Shown here: one piece after another, positions 35,316-45,011 of the stretch
How positions within the stretch are numbered: position 1 is the stretch's first letter
Layout: every line of letters starts with the position of its first letter
Assembly: GCA_963780675.1 (NCBI GenBank)
Contig: CAWACR010000004.1
Coordinates: forward strand, 58,623 to 122,622
Source: JAHECE01 sp963780675
Lineage (GTDB): Bacteria; Actinomycetota; Actinomycetes; Actinomycetales; JAHECE01
DNA: 64,000 nucleotides
Direction: 5' to 3'
Position numbers and translations under genes: made by a program
Notes under the pieces: generated by a model
Seen by the model: only the letters and a program-made list of their open reading frames with translations
What the model was told of the DNA's origin: nothing
Databases searched by the model: none

Positions 35316-37136
35316 TCACAGCCCCTCGTGCAGCCGCGTCAACTCGGCGTAGAGGCCCCCTCGCTCGTTGAGTTCGGTGTGGGTCCCCTCCTCGACGATC
35401 TGCCCGCCGTCGAGGACGTACGCGCGATCGGCGCGCCGCGCCGTCGAGAGGCGGTGGGTGATGAGCAGGATTCCTCGGTCGCCGCACGTGCGCCGCAGGG
35501 TGTCGAGGAACGCACGCTCGTTTGCTGCATCCGACGCCGCGGTCGGCTCATCGAGCACCATGAACGGCGCGTCCCTGAACAGCGCCCGGGCCAGGGCCAG
35601 CCGTTGCCACTGGCCGATCGACAGGTCCGTGCCACCCTCGAACTCGCGCGAGAGAGTGGTGTCGTAGCCCGCGGGAAGGCGCTCGATCACGGCAGCTATG
35701 CCCGCGCCGTCGGCGGCCTCGCGCATCGCGTCGTCGTCGTCGGCGTTCGTGTGCTGCGCCAGCACGATGTTCTCCCGCGCGGTGAGTGCGTACCGGCCGA
35801 AGTCCTGGAACACGGTCGTGACCAGGTGTCTGATCTCCGGTCGAGGGACGGCGCGGGCGTCGCCGCTGTCGGCGATCGTCACCACGCGGCCCGACGTCGG
35901 GGCGTAGAGCCCGCACAACACCTTGACCAGGGTGCTCTTCCCCGCGCCGTTCGGACCGACGAGGGCCACCACCTCGCCTCGGTCCACGTGGATCGACACG
36001 TCGTGCAGCACGGTGCGGTCCGTGCCCGGGTAGCAGAACGAGACGTGGTCGAGTGCGAGGGCCACGACGTCGCCCCCCGCCACGGACGCCGCGGCCGCGC
36101 TGTCCGCGGTCGGGACGCGGGCGCCGTCGTCGGCCCTGGGGATGGCCAGGAACGAGGTGAGGTCGGGGAGGAAGAGGCTGGACTCGTGCATCGACGCCGC
36201 GCTGCTGCTCGCGGCGCGGAGTTGGTTGAGGAGTTGCTGGACGACGACGATCGCGAGCCCCGCCTCGGCCAGGGTGAACGTGCCCGGTGCGGTGAGGTAG
36301 AGGAGGGCTGCGACGACTCCCACGCCGAAAAGGGCGAAGCCCACCTGCACGGTGATCTGCCTGCGGGCTCGCTCACGGCTGAGGTCGTGGATCATGCGGA
36401 CGCGGGCGTCGTACAGGGACCGATAGATCGGCAGGAAGAAGCCTTCGGCGCCGAAGAGCCTGACCTCGGCGGCCGAGCGTGGCGTGGTGAGCACGTCCCG
36501 GACGTAGCCGCGGCGGCGGTCCAAGGTGGCGAGTTCTCGGTAGCGCGCATACAACTGACGCGAGTTGCGCAGGCTCGCCCAGCCGAGGGGCACCGCGGCG
36601 ATCACCGCCAAGGGCACCAGCCACGGGTTGACCGGCACCAGGACGACGCCGATCGCCCCGACCCCGAGCGCGGCGCCCACCGCCGAGACGATGCCGTTCA
36701 TCAGGTCCCACGGCCGGTCGACGAAGGCGGCCATGGCGCGTTGGTGGCGATCGTGGAAGGTGGGGTCGTCGAGTCGTTCGATGTCGACGCCGGCGACGAC
36801 GGCGATGATCTTTTCCTCGAGGTCGCGCTGGATCAGCTCCATGAGGAGTTGCCGCTGCTCCGTGACGACGGCGTTGGCGCCGGTGGCAATGATGGTCGCC
36901 ACAGCGAGACCGAGGAGGATCGGCGTGAAGGGTGCCAGGTCGGAGAGCGCGCCCTGCGCCGTGAGCAGGGTGAGCAGTTCCTTGCCCAGGTAGAGCTGGG
37001 TGGCGAGTGCCGCCGCCGCGACCGCCTGAAGGCCGATAGTCACGAGGAGTTGCCGCGGAGCCGCCGCCCACACGATCCGCCACGCCGCCGCCGCCGTGGT
37101 CAGGAGGCGGCGCGCCCCCCGAAGCGGATGGGTCAC
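35316..37136 (-). CDS. ABC transporter, fused membrane and ATPase domains, probable lasso peptide exporter
   Basis: A half-transporter of 606 residues. The N-terminal membrane domain has helices such as LLVTIGLQAVAAAALATQLY, TPILLGLAVATIIATG and VGAIGVVLVPVNPWLVPLAV. The NBD has Walker A GPNGAGKSTLVKVLCG, Q-loop VFQDFG, signature LSIGQWQRLALARAL and Walker B MVLDEPTAASD. A McjD-like exporter that gives self-immunity is the expected D gene of a lasso cluster; it faces the operon tail to tail. GTG at 37136 overlaps the NYN stop, so it is translationally coupled to that gene. Confidence 0.85.
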   Translation of the reverse strand: MTHPLRGARRLLTTAAAAWRIVWAAAPRQLLVTIGLQAVAAAALATQLYLGKELLTLLTAQGALSDLAPFTPILLGLAVATIIATGANAVVTEQRQLLMELIQRDLEEKIIAVVAGVDIERLDDPTFHDRHQRAMAAFVDRPWDLMNGIVSAVGAALGVGAIGVVLVPVNPWLVPLAVIAAVPLGWASLRNSRQLYARYRELATLDRRRGYVRDVLTTPRSAAEVRLFGAEGFFLPIYRSLYDARVRMIHDLSRERARRQITVQVGFALFGVGVVAALLYLTAPGTFTLAEAGLAIVVVQQLLNQLRAASSSAASMHESSLFLPDLTSFLAIPRADDGARVPTADSAAAASVAGGDVVALALDHVSFCYPGTDRTVLHDVSIHVDRGEVVALVGPNGAGKSTLVKVLCGLYAPTSGRVVTIADSGDARAVPRPEIRHLVTTVFQDFGRYALTARENIVLAQHTNADDDDAMREAADGAGIAAVIERLPAGYDTTLSREFEGGTDLSIGQWQRLALARALFRDAPFMVLDEPTAASDAANERAFLDTLRRTCGDRGILLITHRLSTARRADRAYVLDGGQIVEEGTHTELNERGGLYAELTRLHEGL

Positions 37137-37702
37137 AGGTACCGGAGCGGGTCGAACGCGTCGATCGGAATGATCCGGACCCGCGGCAGGATCGAGGTGA
37201 ACGCGGCGACGTCGTCCTCGAGGTCGAAGACCTTCAGGCCGCGGTTGCTGAGCTCTGTCACCTGGCTGTTGAGGAACTCGCGGAAGCAGAGGACGCCGAC
37301 CCGCCGGTCCCCGCCGAGGAGGGCCTCGACCTGGGGGAGGAAGTCGCCGTCGTGGCTGGCCAGGAGCACGTCGCCAGGGCGGTCGACCAGCGCCTCGAGG
37401 GTGCGCTGGATGCCGATGTCGACGACCTTCTCCTCCCGGCTCCCCGACAGCGGGATGGGGTGGTACCCCATTGCCAGGAGGGCCTGGATGAAGGGCAGGG
37501 GCATCTGGCCGCTGCTGGCGTTGAGGAAGAAGAGCGCCTGGACGGGCTGGCCCCACGCCTGCGCGGCGAACTCGCTCACCCGGTCCCAGCGCGGGCGCTG
37601 CTCCGGGTTGGGGCGGTGGCCGAGCACCGAGAGGCCGAGCGTGGCGTCGATGTTCTCGCCGTCGATCAGCAGGTACGTGCGGCCGCCGGGTGCATCGGGC
37701 AT
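37133..37702 (-). CDS. NYN/PIN-like domain protein
   Basis: A 189-residue NYN-family (LabA/DUF88) putative ribonuclease. The acidic pattern is clear: YLLIDGENIDATLG (residue about 13), EEKVVDIGIQRTLEAL and LLASHDGDFLPQVEALL. It overlaps the start of the ABC exporter by 4 bp (TGA within GTGA), so both are in one message. Whether it belongs to the lasso system or is a neighbour is unclear. Confidence 0.86.
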   Translation of the reverse strand: MPDAPGGRTYLLIDGENIDATLGLSVLGHRPNPEQRPRWDRVSEFAAQAWGQPVQALFFLNASSGQMPLPFIQALLAMGYHPIPLSGSREEKVVDIGIQRTLEALVDRPGDVLLASHDGDFLPQVEALLGGDRRVGVLCFREFLNSQVTELSNRGLKVFDLEDDVAAFTSILPRVRIIPIDAFDPLRYL

Positions 37703-37798
37703 GGGGTCACCCTATCCGCCGGAGCCCGTCCCCCCAGCGGACGGTCCGCTCGACCTCGCTGACGAGACGATCGCGGAAGGACGTCTTACGTTCAGTAG

Positions 37799-37813
37799 TA
37801 CACTCGACGCATG
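37799..37813 (+). promoter_or_regulatory. leaderless promoter of the toxin-antitoxin pair
   Basis: TACACT at 37799-37804 (TANNNT), six bases, then the ATG at 37811, without a ribosome site. The overlapping AGTAGTACACT is partly symmetric and could be the autoregulatory operator. Pattern-based. Confidence 0.42.
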
Positions 37814-38044
37814 GCTGAGACGATCACCTTCCGGCCCGACGAGGAGGCCCTCCTCGCGCTGTCCGTGCTGACACAGGACGGCACGTCGGTCTCGACGGCG
37901 GTGCGTCGCGCACTCATCGCCGCAGCCCGGGGCCGGGCTCAGGAGCGACTCCGCACCGAGGCTGCCGCGCTCGCGGCGGACCCGGAGGACCGCGCCGAGG
38001 CCGCCCAGGTGTTGCGCGACATGGAGACGCTACGTGCGTGGTGA
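37811..38044 (+). CDS. ribbon-helix-helix-type antitoxin
   Basis: 77 residues. The N-terminal ETITFRPDEEALLALSVL and TSVSTAVRRALIAAA form a short strand-helix-helix like RHH antitoxins; the C-terminal half is acidic and helical, suited to binding a toxin. It overlaps the MazF-like gene by 11 bp. It should neutralise the toxin and repress the operon. Confidence 0.8.
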   Translation: MAETITFRPDEEALLALSVLTQDGTSVSTAVRRALIAAARGRAQERLRTEAAALAADPEDRAEAAQVLRDMETLRAW

Positions 38045-38345
38045 GGTCTTCCGGCTCCGAGCGCCGCGCAACAGCACCGGTCACGAGCAGGCCGGGCCGC
38101 GCTACGCCGTCGTCGTCCAGTCCGACCTGTTGCCGCTCTCGACGTGGCTCGTCGCACCGACGTCGACCTCGGCGCGCGCGGCAAGTTTCCGGCCCGAGGT
38201 CGAGGTCGAGGGGCGCATGACGCGCGTGCTCGCCGAGCAGACGGCGGCGGTGGACCCGACTCGGCTGGGGGCGGCCGTCGGCCGACTGACGTTCGAGGAG
38301 CTGAGTCGGGTGGACGCCGCGCTCCGGTTGGTCCTCGACCTCTGA
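38034..38345 (+). CDS. MazF/PemK-family toxin
   Basis: 103 residues of the CcdB/PemK fold, probably an mRNA endonuclease. MRGEVFRLRAPRN at the start, GPRYAVVVQSDLLPLSTWLV and the VAPTSTSARAASFRPEVEV strand are typical. GTG start inside the antitoxin's end. Frame intact. Confidence 0.85.
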   Translation: MRGEVFRLRAPRNSTGHEQAGPRYAVVVQSDLLPLSTWLVAPTSTSARAASFRPEVEVEGRMTRVLAEQTAAVDPTRLGAAVGRLTFEELSRVDAALRLVLDL

Positions 38346-38385
38346 TCGATTCACTCACGTCCGCCAGGCCCCGTCCCACAACTCC

Positions 38386-38468
38386 GCTGAGGTCGAACGC
38401 TCTCGTTCGTGAGGTCGAGGACATCGCCGTGTCGCTCGATCTCACGAATGAGAGGGCTCGACCTCAGC
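38386..38468. repeat. palindromic element, family A, long-loop copy
   Basis: Two inverted arms (GCTGAGGTCGAACGCTCTCG and its complement-like GAGAGGGCTCGACCTCAGC) separated by a longer, non-conserved loop of about 15 bp. It is between the convergent toxin gene and pspA. Confidence 0.9.
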
Positions 38469-38482
38469 GGGGGAGCGGCGGC

Positions 38483-39238
38483 TCAGGAGTCCTGCGGGCC
38501 CGCCTCGATCGCCCCGGCCGACCCGCCGCCCTTGAGCGCCGCGAGCCGCGCCTCGATCTCGATCGTCTCGCCGACGTCCTCCAGCTCGGCGAACTGCGAG
38601 TCCAGCGACGACGCCGCGAGCTCCGCCTGCCCCATCGCGTACGCCTCGTCGCGGCGCACCTTGTCCTCGAAGCGCGACGAGCTCCGACGTCGGGTCCAGC
38701 ACGTTGATCGACCCGATCGCCGACTGCACCTGCGCCTGCGCCTGCGCCGCCTTCGAGCGCGCGACGAGTTGGTCCCGCTTGGTCTTCAACTGGCCCAACT
38801 TGTCCTTCATCTGCGTCAGGCCGGACTTGAGCTTGTCGACCACCTCGCGCTGCGAGGCGATCATCGGCTCCTCCGATCGCGGACCTCGCCCTCGAACTGG
38901 ATCTGCTTGCCGAGCGCCACCTTGGCGAGGCTGTCGAACCGGTCCGCGCCGGCCGCGTCACCGGAGGCCCGCAGCTGGTCCGCCCGCGCCGACGCCGCGA
39001 GCGCCTTCGAGCCCCACTCCCGCACCGCCGAGACGTCCTCGGCGTAGTCCTGCTCCGCCAGCCGCAGGTTCCCGATCGTCTGCGCGATGGCCGTCTCCGC
39101 GTCCGCGATGGAGTTCGTGTAGTCGCGGATCAACTGGTCGATCATCTTCTCCGGGTCCTCCGCCCGGTCGATGAGCGAGTTGATGTTCGCCCTGGTCAAC
39201 TGCGCGATCCGCCCGAGGATCGTCTGCTTCTCTGCCAT
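38483..39238 (-). CDS. pspA: phage-shock-protein A homolog, frameshifted
   Basis: An ESCRT-III-like membrane-stabilising coiled-coil protein. ATG at 39238: MAEKQTILGRIAQLTRANIN, DRAEDPEKMIDQLIRDY (PspA/IM30 signature), then a long coiled coil continuing in a second frame from MIASQREVVDKLKSG, and AQVQSAIGSINVLDPTSELV. A third frame gives the acidic end and TGA at 38483. Two single-base shifts: one base lost where CGG meets GAG (about 38876) and one gained before CGC (about 38678). 251 residues if restored. Confidence 0.9.
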
Positions 39239-39352
39239 GAGGTGCTGCCTTTCTGTCGTGGACTGCGCTGTCTCGGTTGTGTCGTGGCCCTCGCCCTGGC
39301 GTTCGGTTCACGGCCGACGACGGCGCGCGGCGGCGGCGTCGTCTCCCTCACC

Positions 39353-41451
39353 TCAGAAGCGCCCGCCTCCGCCGCGACGGCCCCGGGACCCGCCCGCCGC
39401 CGAAGGAGCCGGCGCTGCGGCCGCCGCCGAACGAGCTGCTCCGGGACGGGCTGCTGCGCGAGCTGCTGCTGCGCGGGCTTCCCCCGAACGACCCGCCGCT
39501 GAACCCGCCGCCGCGTGACCCGCCGCCGCGCAGCACGGAGTCGAGCACGATCCCGCCGAGGATCAGCGAACCCGTGTTGACGCCCCCGCCGGGTGCGCCC
39601 GGGCCGTACCCGCCGCGCTGGCTCTGCTCCCACGCCTGGACGTCGCGCTGGGCGAGGCCCTGCGCCTGCTGGACCAGCCGCTCGGCCTGCTGGGCGCTCG
39701 CGAGCGCGGCCTGGGGGTTCGCGGCCTGCTGCGTGGCGGCGTCGCCGAGGAAGCGGATGGCCTCCGCCAGCCGCGTGCGCGGCTCCGGGCCGACGGCGCC
39801 CCGCCGGGTCTCGATGAACGTGTTCACCGCCTGGACCTGGGAGTTCACGCGGCCGAGGAGGTCGCCGAGCATCGCCTGGGCGCGGCGGGCCTGCTCGGCG
39901 GCCTCGCGCGCGGGGGCGAGCGCGGCGTCGAGCGCGGCCTCCGCCTCGGTGAGGTGGCGCAGGGCGGTGAGGAGGTCGCCGCCGGTGCGGGCCTGCTGCG
40001 CCTCCGCGACGCGCTGCCGGGCGACCGTCGCGGCGGCGGAGGTGGCGCCGTCGGCGGGGGCGAGGCGGGCGGCGTCGGCCAGGTCGGCGGTGATGGAGGC
40101 GATGCCGGCGTCGAGGCGCTGGCCGGCCGCGGCGAGGTCCTCCTGCGCGCGGTCCACGGCGTCGAGGAGCAGCACGGACTGGGCGACGGCGTCCTCGGCG
40201 ACGCGCGCCTGCGCGACGGCGGCCGTGCGGTCCTCCATGGAGATCTCCTCGCGCCCCTGCGCGACGGCGGTGCGCGCGGCCGCGAGGAGGGCCTCGGCCT
40301 GGTCCGGGTTGGGCGCGACGGAGGCGAGCGCGACGGCGGGGTAGATCGTGGCCAGGCGGGTGAGCGTGGCGCGCGCGGGGGCGAGCCGTCGCTCGACCTC
40401 GGTGGCCCGCTGGTCCGTCTCCTCGAGGATCTCCGGCGCGCGGGCCTCGAGGGCGCGGAGGCGGTCGAACTCCTCGGCCTGGTCGTCGAGGGCGTCGCTC
40501 ACCCGGGTGCAGATGTCGATGATCTCGAGCATCATCGCGCGGGCCTGGGGCTCGGCCTCGGGGGTGCCGTCGTCGAGTTGCTGGCGCAGGGTGAACGCGC
40601 GGGCGACGGCGGGCTTGGCGTCCTCGAGGACCTTCGTGAAGGTGCGCGTGGCCTCCAGGCCGAACTGCGCTTGCGCGAAGCCGAGTTCCTGCTCGGAGGT
40701 CTTGAGGGCGTCGTCGATCTCCACGAGGGCGGAGGAGGCGCGGCGGTTGAGCTCGGGGGTGGGGAGGAGTTGCGGGGAGTCAGCGGGGATCGGCTTGCCG
40801 TCCGGGCCGACGACCGTGCGGGGGGCTTGCGGGCCCCTCTTGCGGCGGCGCAGGACGATCAAGAGGACGACGATGCCCGCGATCACCGCGGCGATGATGA
40901 GGAACGTGAGGATTCCGGAGGAGGAACCGCCGGCCGCGCCGCCGTTGGAGCCGGTGTAGGCCTGGCGGTAGCCGTCGGCGGCGGCGATCGCGGCGCCGGC
41001 CCAGTCGCCGTCCTGGAGGGCGGGTTCGATGGCGTTCGTGCTGACATCGAAGAGCTGCTCGTCGGTGAGGGGGGCGGCGTCGTCGACGGAGATGCCGTAG
41101 CGCTCGTCGCCGATCGCGACGGCCATGAGGATGTCCTCCGGGCCGAGGCCGGAGGCGATCGCGGTCTCGTTGGCCCAGGTCAGGCCGTCGAGGCCGTCGA
41201 AGGAGTCGACGTAGACCACGAAGAGCTGGAGCGGGGTGTCGCTGCTGAGGCGGTCGAGGGCGGCCTGGACCTCGCCTTCGCTTGCCGGCCAGGGCGCCGA
41301 CCTGGTCGGTGATCTCGTCCTCGACGTTGAGCGGCGCGACGGCCTGGGCCGGGGCGGCGATCGCGGCGAGGGTGAGGAGCGGGGCGAGCAGGGCGAGGAG
41401 CCGGACGAGGGGGCTGGTGCCGGTTCGCCGTCCGTGGGGCCGTGAGGTCAC
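39353..41451 (-). CDS. TPM-domain membrane protein with long coiled coil, frameshifted near both ends
   Basis: An actinobacterial TPM_phosphatase (Psb32/YgcG-like) protein of about 700 residues. Signal peptide LLALLAPLLTLAAIAAPAQA from the GTG at 41451; TPM domain VYVDSFDGLDGLTWANETA to about residue 165; TM LIIAAVIAGIVVLLIVL (about 190); then about 430 residues of Ala/Glu/Arg-rich coiled coil; a Gly/Ser-rich tail. One extra base near 41287 splits the TPM domain, and one near 39378 changes the end: corrected, it finishes in the family's usual Gly-rich GGGGRF end at 39353; uncorrected it stops at 39348. It lies just downstream of pspA's start on the same strand. Envelope role inferred. Confidence 0.84.
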
Positions 41452-41546
41452 CTGACGATCATTGACCAGGGGCGATGCGGGTGCAACGGGAACGGGCGGA
41501 GGTCCGCATACCGGCCGGGCGCCGAGTCGACCCGCCGTCGGCCGGG

Positions 41547-43202
41547 TCAGGCGCCGGTTTCGCCCTCGAGGACGTCCTCGGCGTCGACGATCCGGTACGC
41601 GTACCCCTGCTCGGCGAGGAAGCGCTGGCGGTGCGCCGCGAACTCCTGGTCCTGCGTGTCGCGGGAGACGATCGAGTAGAAGTGCGCGGTGCGGCCGTCG
41701 GCCTTGGGGCGCAGGATCCGGCCCAGTCGCTGAGCCTCCTCCTGGCGGGAGCCGAAGGACCCCGAGACCTGGATCGCCACCGACGCCTCGGGGAGGTCGA
41801 TCGAGAAGTTGGCCACCTTGCTCACCACGAGCCGCGTGATCTCGCCGGTGCGGAAGGCGTCGAACAGGCGCTGGCGCTCGTTGACCGACGTGCTGCCGGT
41901 GATGACCGGCGCGTCGATCTCCTCGCCCAACTCGGCCAGCTGGTCGAGGTACTGCCCGATGACCAGGGTGGGGGCGCCGTCGTGCTCCTCGACCAGGCGC
42001 CGCACCACGGCGTACTTGGCGGGGGAGGTGGAGCAGAGGCGGTACTTCTCCTCGGGCTCGGCGGCGGCGTAGGCGAGGCGCTCGGAGTCGGGGAGCGTGA
42101 CGCGGACCTCGATGCAGTCCGCGGGCGCGATGTAGCCCTGGTTCTCGATGTCCTTCCAGGGGGCGTCGAACCGCTTGGGGCCGATGAGGGAGAAGACCTC
42201 GTCCTCGCGGCCGTCCTCGCGCACGAGCGTGGCGGTGAGGCCGAGGCGGCGGCGGGCCTGCAGGTCCGCGGTCATCCGGAAGATCGGGGCGGGCAGGAGG
42301 TGGACCTCGTCGTAGATGATCAGGCCCCAGTCGCGGGCGTCGAGGAGCTCCAGGTGCGTGTAGGCGCCGCCGCGGCGGGTGGTGAGCACCTGGTAGGTCG
42401 CGATCGTGACCGGGCGGACTTCCTTGCGGGCGCCGGAGTACTCGCCGATCTCCTCGGCGGTGAGGGAGGTGCGGCGGATGAGCTCGTCGCGCCACTGCCG
42501 GGCGGCGACCGTGTTGGTCACGAGGATCAGGGTCGTGGTCTGCGAGCGCGCCATCGCGCCGGCGCCGACCAGGGTCTTGCCCGCGCCGCAGGGGAGGACC
42601 ACCACGCCGGAGCCGCCGTGCCAGAAGCCCTCGATGGCGTCCTTCTGGTAGGGGCGCAGGTGCCAGTCCTGCTCGTCGAGGTCGATGGCGTGGGCCTCGC
42701 CGTCGACGTAGCCGGCGAGGTCCTCGGCGGGCCAGCCCAGCTTGAGCAGGGCCTGCTTGAGGTGGCCGCGCTGGGAGGGGTGGACGGCGACGGTGGAGTC
42801 GTCGAGGCGCTCGCCCACCATCCCCGACGTGCGCTTGGACTTGAGGACCTCCTCGAGGACCGGGCGGTCGTTGGCGCTGAGGACGAGGCCGTGGGCCGGG
42901 TCGGCCTGGAGGGTGAGGCGGCCGTAGCGGGCCATGGTCTCGGCGACGTCCACGAGGAGGGCGTGCGGGACCGGGAAGCGGCTGTACTCGAGGAGGGCGC
43001 TGATCACCTGCTCGGCGTCGTGGCCGGCGGCGCGGGCGTTCCAGAGGCCGAGGTTGGTCAGCCGGTAGGTGTGGACGTGCTCCGGGGCCCGTTCGAGCTC
43101 GGCGAACGGGGCGATGGCGCGGCGGGCCTCGTGGGCGCGGGCGTGGCTCACCTCGAGGAGGAGCGTCTTGTCGCTCTGGACGATGAGGGGGCCGTCGGGC
43201 AT
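41547..43202 (-). CDS. XPB/Ssl2-type DNA repair helicase
   Basis: An SF2 helicase of the bacterial XPB family, 551 residues, 3'-5' unwinding, implicated in DNA repair. N-terminal damage-recognition-like region, then LRPYQKDAIEGFWHGGSG (Q region), Walker A LPCGAGKTLVGAGA, DEVH box LIIYDEVHLLPAP, GLTATLVREDGRED (motif III with the RED-like insert), and motif VI EEAQRLGRILRPK. ATG at 43202. Frame intact. The matching helicase-associated protein is nearby at 46.8-49.2 kb. Confidence 0.95.
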   Translation of the reverse strand: MPDGPLIVQSDKTLLLEVSHARAHEARRAIAPFAELERAPEHVHTYRLTNLGLWNARAAGHDAEQVISALLEYSRFPVPHALLVDVAETMARYGRLTLQADPAHGLVLSANDRPVLEEVLKSKRTSGMVGERLDDSTVAVHPSQRGHLKQALLKLGWPAEDLAGYVDGEAHAIDLDEQDWHLRPYQKDAIEGFWHGGSGVVVLPCGAGKTLVGAGAMARSQTTTLILVTNTVAARQWRDELIRRTSLTAEEIGEYSGARKEVRPVTIATYQVLTTRRGGAYTHLELLDARDWGLIIYDEVHLLPAPIFRMTADLQARRRLGLTATLVREDGREDEVFSLIGPKRFDAPWKDIENQGYIAPADCIEVRVTLPDSERLAYAAAEPEEKYRLCSTSPAKYAVVRRLVEEHDGAPTLVIGQYLDQLAELGEEIDAPVITGSTSVNERQRLFDAFRTGEITRLVVSKVANFSIDLPEASVAIQVSGSFGSRQEEAQRLGRILRPKADGRTAHFYSIVSRDTQDQEFAAHRQRFLAEQGYAYRIVDAEDVLEGETGA

Positions 43203-43240
43203 CGGGCCATTCTCCCACCTTGGCCGGTGGGGCGCCGGTG

Positions 43241-43345
43241 GCGTCAACCCACGCACGCAGGCGGCGCCTACCGATGGGGCGGATGTGACAGCTCCAAGGG
43301 CCATCTGGGCGCCCGTGACGGGCCCAATGTGTGTGTGGAGTGCGG
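43241..43345. repeat. palindromic element, family D, degenerate copy
   Basis: It starts GCGTCAACCCACGCACGCA, close to the family D left arm, contains GGCGGATGTGACAGC (also found in reverse at about 13405), and ends near AATGTGTGTGTGGAG. The pairing between halves is poor. It takes up most of the 296-bp gap before the next gene. Confidence 0.45.
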
Positions 43346-43498
43346 GGCCCGGCGGAGCTAGGCCGGACCGAGCCCTCGACTCCTCCCCAGACCGATGAGT
43401 TGCCACCCTGTCCACAGGCCCGGGCCCCGCCGGCGACTCCGCGGCGACCGGTCGCGACGATCCGTGGGTGGATCTTCTCCGGCGCCTGGCTGAACGCG

Positions 43499-44365
43499 AT
43501 GGCGTCGCGCGCCGGAGCGACTTCGTCGGTGGACGCGGGCCATCGGAGTCTCGATGCATGCGTTGCCGACGGGCGGATCCTTGATATCGGCGGGGGCTGC
43601 TACGCCCTGCCGAGTGCGCCCTTGTGGCTCGTCCGAGCCCGCCAGTTCCGCGGGGTCCTCACCTGTGTCACGTGGGCCATGTCCGCGGGCTCGCCGTCCT
43701 CGATGCGTCGCGCCAGGTCCATCTCGCCGTCCCGCGGAACAACGCAGCGCGACGATCGCCCAAGCGGCCCACGTCACGCCGTGGTTCTCCACCGGCTCTC
43801 GTCGCTCCGGCCGGACGCGCTCCCCGATCCGCCGCTGGTGCGGCCCGAGGTGGCCATGGCGTGCGTCCTGAAGTGCCTGGAGCCCCTGGCCGCGATCGTG
43901 ACCGTCGACTCCGCGCTCAACAAGGGCATCTGCACGGTGGAGCAGATCCGCGCCGAACTCGTGGGGCCGGGCAGCGTCCGGGCCCGCATGACGCTGGACC
44001 GATGCGATGCCCGCAGCGAGTCGGTGCTGGAGTCCATCGCCCGGGTCGAGCTCCGCTCGGCGGGGCTCCACGTCGAGACGGGCGTCCACTTCCCTGGGGT
44101 CGGATGGGTCGACATCGTGGTCGAGGGGAGGGTGGTGGTCGAGCTCGACGGGTTCGAGTTCCACAGCTCGCGCGAGGCCTTCGGCAACGACCGCCGCCGG
44201 GACCGCGCGCTGGAGGCCCTCGGGTTCCGGGTCTTCCGCTTCACCTACGACGAGGTGCGTACTCCCGGCCTGGTCCTGGCGGAGGTGAAGGCAGCGCTCG
44301 CGGCCCCGGCGTCCCCGAGTACTGGCGGTAGGCGTCCGGCCCAGTTCACCCGCCTCGAGTCCTGA
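43499..44365 (+). CDS. DUF559-type endonuclease-like protein, internally frameshifted
   Basis: An AbiEi/DUF559-like protein of about 289 residues. The N-terminal part (LDACVADGRILDIGGGCYAL) looks like the winged-helix region of such proteins, and the C-terminal VSR-like fold has GWVDIVVEGRVVVELDGFEF, FGNDRRRDRALEALGFRVFR, with the D...E.D pattern of PD-(D/E)XK nucleases. Between about 43690 and 43785 the sense sequence passes through the other frames (LAVLDASRQVHLAVPRNNAA), so two or three indels are likely. ATG at 43499. Confidence 0.7.
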   Translation: MASRAGATSSVDAGHRSLDACVADGRILDIGGGCYALPSAPLWLVRARQFRGVLTCVTWAMSAGSPSSMRRARSISPSRGTTQRDDRPSGPRHAVVLHRLSSLRPDALPDPPLVRPEVAMACVLKCLEPLAAIVTVDSALNKGICTVEQIRAELVGPGSVRARMTLDRCDARSESVLESIARVELRSAGLHVETGVHFPGVGWVDIVVEGRVVVELDGFEFHSSREAFGNDRRRDRALEALGFRVFRFTYDEVRTPGLVLAEVKAALAAPASPSTGGRRPAQFTRLES

Positions 44366-44526
44366 ACGACGCGTCCGAGCGGTGCGCGCCGGTCCTCGGG
44401 CGCGCGAGCGGGAGAGGGCGGGGTCTTTGCGCGGGTCCGGATCGATGCGGCATGCTGTCGGCTCGGCCTCGGTCAGGGCCACGCGTGGGCGAGCACCCGG
44501 TGAGGGGCGATGTGGACGAGGACGCT

Positions 44527-44929
44527 GTGTGGAGCGGCAGGGTCACGCTGATCCCCACGGAGACGTTCGCTGACGAGCGGGGCGTCCTCGTACCCTGTGG
44601 AATTCTCGGCGTACGGGTTCCGTGCGGTACGCGCGTTCACGGTCGCCGCGCCCTCGGGTTGCGTGAGAGGCGGCCACGGCCACGTCGCGGGCCGGCAGAT
44701 CCTCGTGCGGCTCAGCGGCGAGATCGAGGTCGAGGTCCGCCGACGGCGAGTCGCAGCGGGCGGTTCCGCCTCGACTCCGACCAGCCGCGCCGCCCTGATC
44801 GAGCCGTGGGTATGGGCTCGGCAGACCTACCTCGGCGACAGCCCGGCGATGCTCGTCCTCTGCGACACCCCGTACCACCCTGACGACTACCTCCCGGACG
44901 ACGACGCCCAAGCGGGCCGCCCTGCGTGA
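44527..44929 (+). CDS. WxcM/FdtA-like cupin (dTDP-sugar isomerase family), frameshifted
   Basis: A small cupin of the FdtA/QdtA/WxcM-C family that isomerises dTDP-4-keto-6-deoxyglucose or caps sugar transferases. Restored from three frames: GRVTLIPTETFADERGVLVP, then VEFSAYGFRAVRAFTVAAP, RGGHGHVAGRQILVRLSGE (the His motif), and ALIEPWVWARQTYLGDSPAM. Four single-base gains between codons. GTG start at 44527 with a weak ribosome site. First gene of a three-gene surface-sugar block. Confidence 0.72.
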
Positions 44930-45011
44930 CGACGCGCGAGGGACGGGTGCGAACGAGGCCAGCCCGCGTCCGTCCCGGCGAGGCTCAGCGCAGCGCGCCG
45001 GAGCTTCACTC

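Noticed and set aside
39954..43361. Long plus-strand frames opposite the TPM and XPB genes
   Set aside because: Both are antisense of well-supported proteins with catalytic motifs on the minus strand.
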